From Oricola nitratireducens (lineage in GTDB: Bacteria > Pseudomonadota > Alphaproteobacteria > Rhizobiales > Rhizobiaceae), in contig NZ_JACZCS010000026.1 in assembly GCF_014904745.1 (NCBI RefSeq), positions 18,100 through 82,099 of the forward strand: a DNA stretch of 64,000 bases. The letters run 5' to 3'. Made by a program: the position numbers and the translations under genes. Below are positions 42,450-52,737 of the stretch, in pieces; position 1 is the first letter of the stretch, and each line of letters opens with the position of its first letter. The notes under the pieces were generated by a model. The model was not told the origin of the DNA, ran no database searches, and saw only the letters and a list, made by a program, of their open reading frames with translations.

Positions 42450-43904
42450 ATGTATCTCGGGATCGACCTCGGCACGTCGAGCGTCAAGGCCTTGCTGATC
42501 GACGGCGACCAGCAGGTCATCGACTCGGCTTCGGCGGCGGTGGAGCTGTCGCGGCCGCATCACGGCTGGTCGGAACAGGACCCGGCGGACTGGATCGAGG
42601 CGACGTCGAACGCGCTTTCGGGGCTTCAACGCGATCATGCACAAGAAATGGCGGCAGTGCGTGGCATCGGGCTTTCCGGCCACATGCATGGCGCGACGCT
42701 GCTCGACGCCGACGACAAGGTGCTGCGGCCCTGCATCATGTGGAACGACGTGCGCAGCTTCAGGGAAGCCGCCGCGCTCGATGCCGATCCGCGCTTCCGC
42801 GCAATCACCGGCAACATCGTCTTTCCGGGCTTCACCGCGCCGAAGCTGGTCTGGGTCAGGAACAACGAACCCGAAATCTTCGCCAAGGTTCGCAAGGTTC
42901 TGCTGCCGAAGGATTATCTCCGGCTGTGGCTGACCGGCGAGCATATCTCCGAAATGTCGGATTCGGCCGGGACAAGTTGGCTCGACACCGGCGCACGGGC
43001 GTGGTCGGCGGACCTGCTCGCGGCGACGGATCTCGGCAAGGACGCCATGCCGGCGCTGGTCGAGGGCAGCGAGCCGGGCGGGCATCTGCGCGCGGACATC
43101 GCCGACCGCTTCGGCCTGGCGGCGGGGATTACGGTCGCGGGCGGGGCAGGCGACAACGCCGCTGCCGCCATCGGCATGGGCACGATCCACGATGGCGCGG
43201 CCTTCGCTTCGCTCGGCACGTCGGGCGTGCTGTTTGCCGCCAACAAGGCCTATCTGCCCAATCCCGAAAGCGCGGTGCATGCCTTCTGCCATGCGCTGCC
43301 GAACACCTGGCACCAGATGGGCGTGATTCTGGCGGCGACGGATTCTCTCAACTGGTATGCGAAGCTGGTCGGCGCCGACCCGGCGGAACTGACCGACGCG
43401 CTTGGCGAGACGCTGGACGGACCGTCCGGCGTGATCTTCCTGCCTTATCTCGGCGGCGAGCGGACCCCGCACAACGATGCGGCGATCCGCGGCGTCTTTG
43501 CCGGCATGGGCCACGAGAGCGACACCGCAACGCTGACGCGGTCGGTTCTCGAAGGCGTATCATTCGCCTTCCGCGACTGCCTCGAGGCGCTGCGCGAGGC
43601 GGGCACCACGCTGGAGCGCGTCACCGCGGTCGGCGGCGGATCGCGCTCGGACTACTGGCTGAAACTGATGGCGACCGTTCTCGGCATGCCGGTGGAAGTG
43701 CCGGCCGACGGGGATTTCGGCGCCGCCTTCGGCGCGGCCCGGCTCGGCCTGATGGCCGCCGAGGGCGCCGATCCCGCAACCGTCTGCACGCCGCCCGAGG
43801 TGCAGAAAATTCACGAACCGGACCGCGATCTCGAACAGGCGTTCGGCGACGCCTATCAGCGGTACCGGGCCCTCTATCCAGCCATCAAGGGAGTCATGGC
43901 ATGA
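42450..43904 (+). CDS. xylB: Xylulokinase
   Basis: A 484-residue FGGY kinase converting D-xylulose to xylulose-5-phosphate. The N-terminus '[18 protein letters not shown]' and '[15 protein letters not shown]' are typical of XylB. '[13 protein letters not shown]' and '[18 protein letters not shown]' complete the ATP-binding fold. A GGAGG lies about six bases upstream. Its last codons overlap the xylA start (ATGA), so both enzymes are translated together. Confidence 0.95.
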   Translation: MYLGIDLGTSSVKALLIDGDQQVIDSASAAVELSRPHHGWSEQDPADWIEATSNALSGLQRDHAQEMAAVRGIGLSGHMHGATLLDADDKVLRPCIMWNDVRSFREAAALDADPRFRAITGNIVFPGFTAPKLVWVRNNEPEIFAKVRKVLLPKDYLRLWLTGEHISEMSDSAGTSWLDTGARAWSADLLAATDLGKDAMPALVEGSEPGGHLRADIADRFGLAAGITVAGGAGDNAAAAIGMGTIHDGAAFASLGTSGVLFAANKAYLPNPESAVHAFCHALPNTWHQMGVILAATDSLNWYAKLVGADPAELTDALGETLDGPSGVIFLPYLGGERTPHNDAAIRGVFAGMGHESDTATLTRSVLEGVSFAFRDCLEALREAGTTLERVTAVGGGSRSDYWLKLMATVLGMPVEVPADGDFGAAFGAARLGLMAAEGADPATVCTPPEVQKIHEPDRDLEQAFGDAYQRYRALYPAIKGVMA

Positions 43905-45214
43905 GCACCGGCTTTTTCGGAGATGTGACGAAGATCCAATATGAGGGCCCCGAGAGCACCAATCCGCTCGCCTTCCGGCACTACAAGGCCGACGAGATGG
44001 TGATGGGCAAGCGGATGGAGGACCATCTGCGCTTCGCGGTCGCCTATTGGCACTCCTTCGGCTGGACCGGCACGGACCCGTTCGGCGGCGATACGTTCCA
44101 GCGGCCGTGGTTCCCGGCCGGCACGATGGAACTGGCGAAGCTGAAGGCCGACGTCGCCTTCGAGATGTTCACCGCGCTCGGTTCGCCGTTCTACTGTTTC
44201 CACGACGCCGATGTGCGGCCGGAAGGGGCAAATTTCGCCGAAAACACGAAGAATCTCGAGGAGATCGTCGACTATTTCGCCGAGAAACAGGCGGCGACCG
44301 GCGTCAGGCTGCTGTGGGGGACGGCCAACCTGTTCGGCAACCGCCGCTACATGTCGGGGGCGGCGACCAATCCGGACCCGGACGTCTTCGCCTTCGCGGC
44401 GGCGACGGTGAAGACCTGCATCGACGCCACCCACAAGCTCGGCGGCGCCAACTACGTGTTGTGGGGCGGGCGCGAAGGCTACGAGACACTGCTCAACACC
44501 GACCTGAAGCACGAGGACCAGCAACTCGGCCGCTTTCTCAACCTCGTCGTCGAGTACAAGCACAAGATCGGTTTCAAGGGCACGATCCTGATCGAACCGA
44601 AGCCACAGGAGCCGACCAAGCACCAGTACGATTACGACGTCGCCACGGTCTACGGATTCCTGAAACGGCACGGGCTCGAAAACGAGGTCAAGGTCAATAT
44701 CGAGCAGGGCCACGCGATCCTCGCCGGCCATTCCTTCGAGCACGAACTGGAACTGGCGCAGGCGCTGGGCATCTTCGGTTCGATCGACATGAACCGCAAT
44801 GACTACCAATCCGGCTGGGACACCGACCAGTTCCCCAACAACGTGCCGGAGATGACGCTCGCCTATTACGCCATCCTGAAGGGCGGCGGCTTCGAGACGG
44901 GTGGCACCAATTTCGACGCCAAGCTGCGCCGCCAGTCGCTGGAACCGGACGATTTGCTGATGGCGCATGTCGGCGGTATGGACACTTGCGCTCGTGCCTT
45001 CAAGGCGGCGGTGAAAATGCTGGAAGACGGCGTGCTGACGAGCTTCGTCGAGGAACGCTATGCCGGCTGGAACGGCGCCGAGGCGAAGAAGATGTTTGCG
45101 GGCGGTTATTCGCTCGACGAGATTGCCGACTACGTCACGAAGGCCGACGTCAATCCGCAGCCGAAATCCGGCCGGCAGGAATATCTGGAGAACGTCGTCA
45201 ACCGGTATGTCTGA
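43901..45214 (+). CDS. xylA: Xylose isomerase
   Basis: A 437-residue TIM-barrel enzyme converting D-xylose to D-xylulose with two divalent metals. Class II motifs: '[17 protein letters not shown]' (His catalytic), '[13 protein letters not shown]', '[17 protein letters not shown]', '[17 protein letters not shown]' and 'GSIDMNRND'. The start is fixed by the four-base overlap with xylB. A strong terminator follows the stop. No xylose transporter or XylR is adjacent. Confidence 0.97.
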   Translation: MSTGFFGDVTKIQYEGPESTNPLAFRHYKADEMVMGKRMEDHLRFAVAYWHSFGWTGTDPFGGDTFQRPWFPAGTMELAKLKADVAFEMFTALGSPFYCFHDADVRPEGANFAENTKNLEEIVDYFAEKQAATGVRLLWGTANLFGNRRYMSGAATNPDPDVFAFAAATVKTCIDATHKLGGANYVLWGGREGYETLLNTDLKHEDQQLGRFLNLVVEYKHKIGFKGTILIEPKPQEPTKHQYDYDVATVYGFLKRHGLENEVKVNIEQGHAILAGHSFEHELELAQALGIFGSIDMNRNDYQSGWDTDQFPNNVPEMTLAYYAILKGGGFETGGTNFDAKLRRQSLEPDDLLMAHVGGMDTCARAFKAAVKMLEDGVLTSFVEERYAGWNGAEAKKMFAGGYSLDEIADYVTKADVNPQPKSGRQEYLENVVNRYV

Positions 45215-45224
45215 CGCGCAGGAG

Positions 45225-45253
45225 GGGAGACCGCGCCAGGCGGTCTCCCGTTT
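45225..45253 (+). terminator. Terminator of the xylBA operon
   Basis: A perfect 10-bp stem GGGAGACCGC (45225-45234) / GCGGTCTCCC (45240-45249) with loop GCCAG, followed by GTTT. Eleven bases after the xylA stop. Confidence 0.8.
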
Positions 45254-45274
45254 AAAGCGTCATCGCGGATCATG

Positions 45275-47245
45275 TCAGTCGCGAATGCCCGCCGCGAACA
45301 TCGGCCCGCCCTTGTGGCGCGGGAAGCCGTAGCCATGCACCATCGTCACGTCGATGTCGGACGGTTTTAGCGCGATGCCCTCGTCGAGCACGGCGCGCGC
45401 TTCCGCCTGCATCGACGACAGGATGCGCTGCATGATCTCGTCAGCGGTGAACGTCTTGCGCTCGTAACCGAGGCGGGCGCTTTCCTCGAGGATGATCGCC
45501 TCGATCGCCGGGTCCGGCTGGCCTGCCTTCGCCCCATCTGACGGATAGGCAAACCAGCCGGCGCCGGTCTTGCGGCCGAAACGGCCGAGCTCGCAGATAC
45601 GATCCGCGATTTTCGAATAGCGTTCGTCGGAAGGCCGCGTCTCGGCGCGGCGCTTGCGCATCGCCCAGGCGATGTCGAGGCCGGCCATGTCCTGGACGGC
45701 GTAGATGCCCATGGCGAAACCGTAGCCGCGCATGGCGGCGTCGACGTCCTGCGGCAGCGCGCCTTCCTCGAGGATGAAGTCGCATTCGCGGCGATAGGCC
45801 GACATGATGCGGTTGCCGATGAAGCCGTCGCAGACGCCGGCCAAAACCGGGATCTTCTTCAGCTTTTTCGCCAGAGCGAAGGCTGTCGCCAGCGTCGTGG
45901 GCGCCGCGGCATCGGTGCGCACGATCTCCAGCAGCTTCATGATGTGGGCAGGCGAGAAGAAATGCAGCCCGACGACGCGGGACGGGTCCTTCGTCGCCTC
46001 GGCGATCGCGTTGACGTCGAGATAGGAGGTGTTCGACGCGAGGACCGCGTCCGGACGGCAGACGCGGTCGAGCTCGGCGAAGACAGCGTTCTTGACGCCC
46101 ATTTCCTCGAACACGGCCTCGATGACGAGGTCGCAATCCGCAAGCGCGCCGTAATTGTCATGCGCGGAAAAGCGGGACAGCGCGTCGTCATGGGCGGCGT
46201 CCGACAGGAGACCGCGCTTGCGGCTGCCGTCGAGAATGCCGGCGACGCGCTCCTGCGCCTTGCCGGCGGCGTCCGCGTCGCGCTCGGCCAGCGCCACGGT
46301 CATACCGGCGAGCAGCATGGCGGCGGCGATGCCGGCGCCCATGGTTCCGCCGCCGACTACGCCGGTGGAATCCAGGGGCAGGGGATCGACGCCTTCGATG
46401 TCTGCGGGCCGGCCGGTGTTGCGCTCGGCAAAGAACATGTAGCGCAAGGCGGCCGCCTGTTCGCTGTCGCGCAGGCGCAGGAAGCGGGCGCGCTCGGCGG
46501 CAAAGGCGTCAGGGACCGGCAGGGTGACGCCGTCGCGCAGCGCGTGCAGCGCCTCGACCGGCGAGGCCTGGCCGCGCGCCCTGGCGGCGATGGCCTTTTC
46601 CTTCTCGGCCCAAAAATCGTCGCCGGGCACCTCGCGCGGCGGCCGCGCCGAGACGGCTTCCGGCTTGCCGGATTGATTCAGTTCGGCGGCGTAAGTCCTT
46701 GCGTCCGCGAGGAGATCGCCGTCGGCGATGCGCTCGACAAGGCCGATCCCGTTCGCCTTTTTCGCGCCGACCGGTTTGCCGGAGGTGACCATGTCGATGG
46801 CGTCGTCGAGCGCGACGAGGCGGGGCAGGCGCACGGTGCCGCCGGCGCCCGGTACGAGGCCGAGGGTCACTTCGGGCAGGCCGAGTTTGGCGGCCGGATC
46901 GGCGATGCGGGCATGGCAGGCGAGCGCCAGTTCCAGCCCGCCGCCGAGCGCCGTGCCGTGGACCGCCGCAACCCAGGGGACGCGCGAGGCCTCGATCGCC
47001 GCCAGCACGTCCGGCAGATGCGGTTCGACGGGCGGTTTGCCGAATTCCCTGATGTCGGCGCCGGCGACGAAGGTGCGTCCGGCGCAGGCGAGCACGGCCG
47101 CTCCGACCGACGCATCGCCCTCGATCCGGGTGACGGCGTCCATGATGCCCTGGCGCACGGCGAGCGAGAGCGCGTTGACGGGCGGGTTGTCGATCGTGAC
47201 GAGCGCGATACCGTCCTCGACGGTCACGGAAACGGGATTGGTCAT
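45275..47245 (-). CDS. Fused enoyl-CoA hydratase / 3-hydroxyacyl-CoA dehydrogenase at the end of the paa operon
   Basis: A 656-residue cytoplasmic two-domain enzyme. The N-terminal crotonase domain (1-190) has the oxyanion hole 'AGADIREFG' and both catalytic glutamates ('HGTALGGGLELALACH', 'LGLPEVTLGLVPGAGG'). The C-terminal dehydrogenase has the NAD motif 'GVVGGGTMGAGIAAAML' and the active-site His in 'VGLHFFSPAHIMKLLEIV'. It follows a TetR gene with a four-base overlap and is in the paaGIK transcription unit. It could catalyse the hydration and dehydrogenation done by PaaF and PaaH elsewhere; a general FadB/FadJ role is the alternative. Confidence 0.9.
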   Translation of the reverse strand: MTNPVSVTVEDGIALVTIDNPPVNALSLAVRQGIMDAVTRIEGDASVGAAVLACAGRTFVAGADIREFGKPPVEPHLPDVLAAIEASRVPWVAAVHGTALGGGLELALACHARIADPAAKLGLPEVTLGLVPGAGGTVRLPRLVALDDAIDMVTSGKPVGAKKANGIGLVERIADGDLLADARTYAAELNQSGKPEAVSARPPREVPGDDFWAEKEKAIAARARGQASPVEALHALRDGVTLPVPDAFAAERARFLRLRDSEQAAALRYMFFAERNTGRPADIEGVDPLPLDSTGVVGGGTMGAGIAAAMLLAGMTVALAERDADAAGKAQERVAGILDGSRKRGLLSDAAHDDALSRFSAHDNYGALADCDLVIEAVFEEMGVKNAVFAELDRVCRPDAVLASNTSYLDVNAIAEATKDPSRVVGLHFFSPAHIMKLLEIVRTDAAAPTTLATAFALAKKLKKIPVLAGVCDGFIGNRIMSAYRRECDFILEEGALPQDVDAAMRGYGFAMGIYAVQDMAGLDIAWAMRKRRAETRPSDERYSKIADRICELGRFGRKTGAGWFAYPSDGAKAGQPDPAIEAIILEESARLGYERKTFTADEIMQRILSSMQAEARAVLDEGIALKPSDIDVTMVHGYGFPRHKGGPMFAAGIRD

Positions 47246-47904
47246 CGGTCTGCGGACTTTCTGCGGGTGAATTCGACTGATTCTGTTTTGGATGCTCCGG
47301 ACTTACCCGAAGCGATGCGGTCAAGGCCACCCAGAATGAAATCGGTGATGAGGCCGGCATAGGCGTCGCGGCTGATACCGGAACCTTCACGGTGCCACAT
47401 ATAGAACCAGTTGAGCATGCCGAAGGCCGACATGGCGGCCGGTTTCAGGAGTTCCGGCCGGCTGGCGAACAGCTCAGGTGCCGTGGCGCGGATTGCGTCG
47501 GCCATGATGGCGATGAGGTGGCGCTGCTGGTCCTTCAGTTCGCGCTGCTGATCTTCGGGCAGGGCGGAAATGGTATCGAGCTGCAGTTTGTGCTCGGCGT
47601 CGGCGTCGCGATAGGTGGCGAGGATGGCCGCGCAAAGCGCGTTCAGCGCCTCCGTGGCGTCGCTGACGACCGGGACTGCCTCGACCGCCTCGATCAGGTC
47701 CGTCAGGTGGGCATGGACGATGTCGAAGAGCAGGGCGTCCTTGCTCTCGTAATAGTGGTAGATCAACGCCTTGGAGACGCCGCAGACCTTCGCCAGCTGG
47801 CTCATCGACGCGCGGTCGTAGCCGTTTTCCGCAAAGAAGCCGGCGGCCGTCTTGAGAAGCGCGGCGCGCTTCTCGTCGTGATCCTTGGCGATCGTGCGGG
47901 CCAC
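47242..47904 (-). CDS. TetR-family regulator of the phenylacetate genes (PaaR-like)
   Basis: A 220-residue repressor. The helix-turn-helix is 'MSQLAKVCGVSKALIYHYYESKDALLFDIV' (about 34-63). The ligand domain follows. By analogy with PaaR of other proteobacteria it should respond to phenylacetyl-CoA and bind the 'ACCGACCGG' type palindrome found in the paaG-paaZ gap; both are inferred from position. Its start is seven bases behind the paaK stop, and its stop overlaps the next gene by four bases. Confidence 0.87.
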   Translation of the reverse strand: MARTIAKDHDEKRAALLKTAAGFFAENGYDRASMSQLAKVCGVSKALIYHYYESKDALLFDIVHAHLTDLIEAVEAVPVVSDATEALNALCAAILATYRDADAEHKLQLDTISALPEDQQRELKDQQRHLIAIMADAIRATAPELFASRPELLKPAAMSAFGMLNWFYMWHREGSGISRDAYAGLITDFILGGLDRIASGKSGASKTESVEFTRRKSADR

Positions 47905-47911
47905 GTCGCTG

Positions 47912-49222
47912 CTATTCCTTCGGACGGTTGTCGAGAATGCGCTGCGCCTTGCCCTGGCTGCGCGCGACGCCTTCCGGCGTGGTCACGTCGACGCGGGCGG
48001 TGATGCCGATCACCTGCTTGATGCGCTCGCCGAGATCGGCGGCGGCGGTGGCGCGGGCGATCTCGTCGGCATGGTCGGCAAGCGCCTCGACATGGATGGT
48101 CATCTCGTCCATGCGGCCTTCGCGGGTCAGCTCGATCTGGAAATGCGGCGCCAGTGCCGGGATTTTCAGGATCTGCTCCTCGACCTGGGTCGGGAAGACA
48201 TTGACGCCACGGATGATCATCATGTCGTCGGAGCGGCCGGTGATCTTTTCCATGCGCCGCATCGAGCGCGCGGTGCCGGGCAGCAGCCGGGTCAGGTCGC
48301 GGGTGCGATAGCGGATGATCGGGAAGGCTTCCTTGGTCAGCGAGGTGAAGACGAGTTCGCCCTTTTCGCCGTCGGGAAGGACCTCGCCGGTCACCGGATC
48401 GATCACCTCGGGATAGAAGTGGTCCTCCCAGATGTGCAGGCCGTCCTTGGTCTCGACGCACTCGTTGGCGACGCCGGGGCCCATCACCTCCGACAGGCCG
48501 TAGATGTCGACGGCATGCATGTCGAAGGCCTGCTCGATCTCCTGGCGCATGGCGTTGGTCCAGGGTTCGGCGCCGAAGATGCCGACCTGCAGCGGCGAGT
48601 TGCGCGGATCGAGCCCCTGCGCGCGGTATTCGTCGAGGATCGACAGCATGTAGGAGGGCGTCACCATGATGGTATGCGCCTTGAAGTCCTCGATCAGCGT
48701 GACCTGGCGGGCGGTCATGCCGCCGGAAACCGGGACCACGGTGCAGCCGAGTTTTTCGGCGCCGTAATGGGCGCCGAGGCCGCCGGTGAACAGGCCGTAG
48801 CCGTAGGAGACATGGACGACATCGCCTGGCCTTGTGCCGGACGCGCGCATCGAGCGGGCGACGACGGTCGCCCAGTTGTCGATGTCGTTGCGGGTATAGC
48901 CGACCACGGTCGGCTTGCCGGTGGTGCCCGACGAGCCGTGGATACGGGAGATCTGCTCGCGCGGCACGGCGAACATGCCGAAGGGATAATTGTCGCGCAG
49001 GTCCTGCTTCACGGTGAAGGGGAACCTGGCGAGATCGGACAGGTCCTTCAGGTCGTCGGGATGGACGCCGGCCTTGTCGAAGGCGTCACTGTAGAAGGGG
49101 ACGTTATCGTAGGCGTGGCGCAGCGACCACTTCATCCGTTCAAGCTGAAGCGAGGCGATTTCGTCGCGCGAGGCGATCTCGATCGGGTCCAGTTCGTGTC
49201 GTGCCGGTGCGATGTCTTTCAT
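47912..49222 (-). CDS. paaK: Phenylacetate-CoA ligase
   Basis: A 436-residue adenylate-forming enzyme turning phenylacetate, ATP and CoA into phenylacetyl-CoA, the inducer and first intermediate. The ATP motif SSGTTGKP (97-104) and 'GLSEVMGPGVANECVE' are PaaK signatures. 'YRTRDLTRLLPG' and 'GRSDDMMIIRGVNVFP' complete the C-terminal domain. 39 bases separate it from paaI upstream. Full length for the family. Confidence 0.96.
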   Translation of the reverse strand: MKDIAPARHELDPIEIASRDEIASLQLERMKWSLRHAYDNVPFYSDAFDKAGVHPDDLKDLSDLARFPFTVKQDLRDNYPFGMFAVPREQISRIHGSSGTTGKPTVVGYTRNDIDNWATVVARSMRASGTRPGDVVHVSYGYGLFTGGLGAHYGAEKLGCTVVPVSGGMTARQVTLIEDFKAHTIMVTPSYMLSILDEYRAQGLDPRNSPLQVGIFGAEPWTNAMRQEIEQAFDMHAVDIYGLSEVMGPGVANECVETKDGLHIWEDHFYPEVIDPVTGEVLPDGEKGELVFTSLTKEAFPIIRYRTRDLTRLLPGTARSMRRMEKITGRSDDMMIIRGVNVFPTQVEEQILKIPALAPHFQIELTREGRMDEMTIHVEALADHADEIARATAAADLGERIKQVIGITARVDVTTPEGVARSQGKAQRILDNRPKE

Positions 49223-49261
49223 GGGGTTCCGTTTCCTCCCGCAGGCGGTGGCTTGTTATTG

Positions 49262-49714
49262 CTATTGCTGGTCTTCGTCGAAGAGGGTGCCGCTGATCGT
49301 GCGCGCCAGGCCGCGGAACAGCGCGATGACGGCTCCGTCCTGGTTGGTGACGGTCGCGTCCCAGGTGCCGGAGCGGCCGCTGCGCGCGACTTCCGCCGCC
49401 ACCGCCGTCAGCCGGTCTCCGGTCTTGCCGGGCGCGACGAAGGTGATCGTGTTCGACTGGGCGACTGTGACCTGGTTGCGGCTGTTGCAGGCAAAGGCAA
49501 AGGCCGAGTCGGCGAGCGCGAAGATGACGCCGCCGTGGCAGATGTCGTGGCCGTTGGTCTGGCAGTCCTGCACGGTCAGCGACATGGTCGCGGTGCCGGG
49601 GCCGACGGCGTCGAGCGACATGCCGAACCATTTCGAGGCATCGTCGCTCGCCCACATGGCGGCTGCGCTTCTTTCGGCGCGCTGCTGATCGCTGATCGGC
49701 ATGGACGGTCTCAT
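49262..49714 (-). CDS. paaI: Phenylacetyl-CoA-pathway thioesterase PaaI
   Basis: A 150-residue hotdog thioesterase removing dead-end or excess CoA thioesters of the pathway. 'NGHDICHGGVIFALADSAFAFACNS' contains the active-site loop (Asn/Gly and Asp) of PaaI proteins. The ATG at 49714 overlaps the paaG stop (ATGA). A second PaaI-type gene sits at 53602-54015. Confidence 0.92.
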   Translation of the reverse strand: MRPSMPISDQQRAERSAAAMWASDDASKWFGMSLDAVGPGTATMSLTVQDCQTNGHDICHGGVIFALADSAFAFACNSRNQVTVAQSNTITFVAPGKTGDRLTAVAAEVARSGRSGTWDATVTNQDGAVIALFRGLARTISGTLFDEDQQ

Positions 49715-50502
49715 TTCTTTCCGGTGAATTCAGGCGCGCGCTTGTCGAAAAAGGCGATGACGCCTTCGGCATAGTCGGGCGTTCGGCCGGCGCGGCCCTG
49801 ATATTCGGCCTCGACGTCGAGATGGGCGTCGAGCGTGTTGGCGGAAGCCTTGTGGATCAGTTCCTTGGTCAGCGCGTAGCCGACGGTCGGGCCCTTGGCG
49901 AAACCGGTGACGAGCGCGCGGGCCTCGTCCATCAGCGCCTCGTCGGGGCAGGCTTTCCAGATCATGCCCCAGTCGGCGGCCTTCGCGGCGGGAAGCGGTT
50001 CGCCGGTCAGCGCGAGGCCCTTGGCGCGCGCCTCGCCGAGCAGGCTGGTCAGCGCCCAGGAGCCGCCGGCATCCGGGATCAGGCCGATCTTGGCGAAGGC
50101 CTGGATGAATTTGGCCGATTCGGCGGCCAGCACGATGTCGCAGGCCAGCGCGATGTTGGCGCCGGCGCCGGCGGCGACGCCGTTGACGGCGCAGACGACC
50201 GGCTTGGGTGCGGCACGGATCAGGCGGATCAGCGGGTTGTAGAACTTGTTCAGCGTCTCGGAGAGGTTCGGCGGGCCGTCCATCTTGCGCGGATCGCGAT
50301 CGCCGAGATCCTGTCCGGCGCAGAAGCCCTTGCCGTTGCCGGTCAGGAGGATGGCCCGGCAGGTCTCGTCGCCGGCTGCCTCTTCCAGCGCTGCGCGCAG
50401 CGCCAGATGCATCTCCTCGTTGAGAGCATTGCGCCGGTCCGGCCTGTTGAGGGTGATTTCGACCCAGCCGTCATGCCGGGCCGTCAGGATTGTGTCGCTC
50501 AC
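49711..50502 (-). CDS. paaG: 1,2-epoxyphenylacetyl-CoA isomerase
   Basis: A 263-residue crotonase-fold enzyme that isomerises the epoxide to oxepin-CoA. 'GNGKGFCAGQDLGDRDP' has the conserved Asp of PaaG, with 'AAGAGANIALACDIV' and 'AFAKIGLIPDAGGSW' following. I chose GTG at 50502 since GGGAGG lies seven bases upstream and it gives the usual 262-263-residue length; an ATG-started frame to 50607 crosses the divergent promoter region. First gene of the leftward operon. Confidence 0.95.
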   Translation of the reverse strand: MSDTILTARHDGWVEITLNRPDRRNALNEEMHLALRAALEEAAGDETCRAILLTGNGKGFCAGQDLGDRDPRKMDGPPNLSETLNKFYNPLIRLIRAAPKPVVCAVNGVAAGAGANIALACDIVLAAESAKFIQAFAKIGLIPDAGGSWALTSLLGEARAKGLALTGEPLPAAKAADWGMIWKACPDEALMDEARALVTGFAKGPTVGYALTKELIHKASANTLDAHLDVEAEYQGRAGRTPDYAEGVIAFFDKRAPEFTGKK

Positions 50503-50572
50503 GCCATCGCCTCCCACGAATAGGGCGTCGGCAGGAGTTGTGCACGACGCCGAGAAAATCGTTGCATAAACC

Positions 50573-50584
50573 GACCGGCCGGTC
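50573..50584. promoter_or_regulatory. Candidate PaaR operator in the paaG-paaZ divergent region
   Basis: GACCGG/CCGGTC is a perfect 12-bp palindrome within 'AACCGACCGGCCGGTCAATATT' and lies 41 bases before the paaZ ATG. The half-site ACCGACCGG resembles the PaaR-type (TetR) site as I recall it. The gene for a TetR regulator is in the leftward operon, so negative autoregulation is likely. Confidence 0.6.
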
Positions 50585-50624
50585 AATATTGTTTGCAGAT
50601 GTTTCACAGGGAGGATGTGCGCTC

Positions 50625-52655
50625 ATGACCGCATTGATGTTGGAAAGTTTCGCGGCCGGCAAGTGGATCGGGCCGGGACCGGATGCGCGCGCGATCGCCT
50701 CGGCGGTGACCGGGGAAGAGGTGGCCGTCGCCGGCTCCGCGCTCGATTTCCAGGCGATGCTCGACCATGCGCGCACTGTCGGCGGGCCGAAACTGCGGGC
50801 CATGACGTTCCATGACCGGGCGCGCATGCTCAAGGCGCTGGCGACCTGGCTCGGCGAACGCAAGGCGAAGCTCTACGAATTGTCGCTGCATGCTGGCTGC
50901 ACCAAGGCCGACGCATGGATCGACGTCGACGGCGGCATCGGCACGCTGTTCGTCTTCGCCTCGAAGGGACGGCGCGAATTGCCGGACGCGCAGGTCTATG
51001 TCGACGGCGCGATCGAGCAATTGTCGAAAAAGGGAACCTTTCTCGGCCAGCACATCCTGACGCCGCTGCAGGGCGCGGCGATCCACATCAACGCCTTCAA
51101 CTTCCCGGTCTGGGGCATGCTGGAAAAGCTCGCGCCGACGCTGCTGGCCGGCGTGCCGGCGATCGTCAAGCCGGCGACGGCGACCAGCTATGTCGCCGAG
51201 GCCTGTTTCCGGATGATGATCGAAAGCGGCATCCTGCCGGACGGCGCGGTGCAGTTCATCGCCGGCGGCACGGGCGACCTTCTCGACCGGCTGATCCCGC
51301 AGGACGTCGTTTCCTTCACCGGCTCGGCGGCGACCGCGCTGATGCTGCGCTCGAAGCCGCATATTCTCCAACACTCGATCCGTTTCATTGCCGAACAGGA
51401 CAGCCTGAACGCGTCGGTGCTCGGGCCGGACGCGACGCCGGACACGCCGGAATTCGACCTTTTCGTCAAGGAAGCGGTCAGGGAGATGACGGCCAAGGCC
51501 GGGCAGAAATGCACTGCGATCCGGCGCATGATCGTGCCGAAAGCGGTCGAGGGCGATCTCATCGAGGCGCTGAAGGCCCGGCTTGCCAAGACCGTGATCG
51601 GCGATCCGGCCAACGAAGCGGTGCGGATGGGGCCGCTCGCCTCGCTCGCCCAGCGCGACGACGTGCTGGCGAAGGCGGCGGTGATCGGCACGGAAGCCGA
51701 ATGCGTCTATGGCGATCCCAACGCATTCGCGGTCGAGGGCGCGGATGCGCAGAAGGGGGCCTTCGTGCCGCCGATGCTGTTCCGCTGTCCCGATCCGGCC
51801 GGCGCCAGCAAGATCCACGAGACGGAAGCCTTCGGGCCGGTCTCCACGGTCATGGCCTATGACACGCTCGACGATGCGATCGCGCTGGCGAACCGCGGCG
51901 GCGGCAGCCTCGTCATGTCGCTGATCACGCACGATCCGGCGGTGGCGCGCGCCGTCGCGATGGAGGCAGGGGCCTGGCACGGCCGCATCTACATCAACGA
52001 CCGCGATTCCATGGGTGAATCGACGGGCCACGGTTCGCCGCTGCCGCATCTGACGCATGGCGGTCCGGGACGCGCCGGCGGCGGCGAGGAAATGGGCGGC
52101 GTGCGCGGCGTCTTCCACTACATGCAGCGCACCTCGGTCCAGGGCAGCCCGGACATGCTCGGCGCGGTCGCCGGTACCTTCGTCCCCGGGTCGAAAACCT
52201 TCGAGGCCGACCGGCATCCCTTTACCAAGACGTTTGGGGAACTGCAGCTCGGCGAGACGCTGCACACCAGGTCGCGCACCGTCACGCTAGAGGACATCGA
52301 GCATTTCGCGGAATTCACCGGCGACACGTTCTACGCCCACATGGACGAGGAGGCAGCGAAGGCCAATCCGTTCTTCCCGGGCCGCGTCGCGCATGGCTAC
52401 CTGCTGCTGTCATTTGCGGCCGGGCTGTTCGTCGAGCCGTCGCCGGGCCCGGTTCTGGCCAATGTCGGGCTGGAAGGCCTGAAATTCATGAAGCCGGTGT
52501 CCCCGGGCGACTCGATCAAGGTGGCGCTGACGGTCAAGCGCAAGACCAGGCGCACCGATACCTATGGCGAAGTGCGCTGGCATGTCGTCCTGACCAACCA
52601 GGACGACGAGACAGTCGCGGAATACGAACTGCACACGATGAACGCCTACGCCTGA
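50625..52655 (+). CDS. paaZ: Bifunctional oxepin-CoA hydrolase / 3-oxo-5,6-dehydrosuberyl-CoA semialdehyde dehydrogenase
   Basis: A 676-residue ring-opening enzyme of two domains. The aldehyde dehydrogenase part (1-520) has catalytic Cys296 in 'KAGQKCTAIRRM'. The C-terminal MaoC-type hydratase domain (about 535-676) has 'EFTGDTFYAHMDEEAAKANPFFPGRVAHGYLLLS', holding the Asp and His of the (R)-hydratase motif. Both are complete, so both steps are encoded. ATG at 50625 has GGGAGG ten bases upstream. Confidence 0.95.
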   Translation: MTALMLESFAAGKWIGPGPDARAIASAVTGEEVAVAGSALDFQAMLDHARTVGGPKLRAMTFHDRARMLKALATWLGERKAKLYELSLHAGCTKADAWIDVDGGIGTLFVFASKGRRELPDAQVYVDGAIEQLSKKGTFLGQHILTPLQGAAIHINAFNFPVWGMLEKLAPTLLAGVPAIVKPATATSYVAEACFRMMIESGILPDGAVQFIAGGTGDLLDRLIPQDVVSFTGSAATALMLRSKPHILQHSIRFIAEQDSLNASVLGPDATPDTPEFDLFVKEAVREMTAKAGQKCTAIRRMIVPKAVEGDLIEALKARLAKTVIGDPANEAVRMGPLASLAQRDDVLAKAAVIGTEAECVYGDPNAFAVEGADAQKGAFVPPMLFRCPDPAGASKIHETEAFGPVSTVMAYDTLDDAIALANRGGGSLVMSLITHDPAVARAVAMEAGAWHGRIYINDRDSMGESTGHGSPLPHLTHGGPGRAGGGEEMGGVRGVFHYMQRTSVQGSPDMLGAVAGTFVPGSKTFEADRHPFTKTFGELQLGETLHTRSRTVTLEDIEHFAEFTGDTFYAHMDEEAAKANPFFPGRVAHGYLLLSFAAGLFVEPSPGPVLANVGLEGLKFMKPVSPGDSIKVALTVKRKTRRTDTYGEVRWHVVLTNQDDETVAEYELHTMNAYA

Positions 52656-52737
52656 TCGCCGCAATTCATGGGCGATTTGCGGTTGCATGGCCTGACGGAA
52701 TATATCGCTTTGGGTTGCAAGGCGATTCGGACAGGGC

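Noticed and set aside
42335..43900. Plus-strand frame reading into xylA from 42335
   Set aside because: Same frame as xylA but overlaps xylB completely; xylA begins at 43901 with a four-base overlap.
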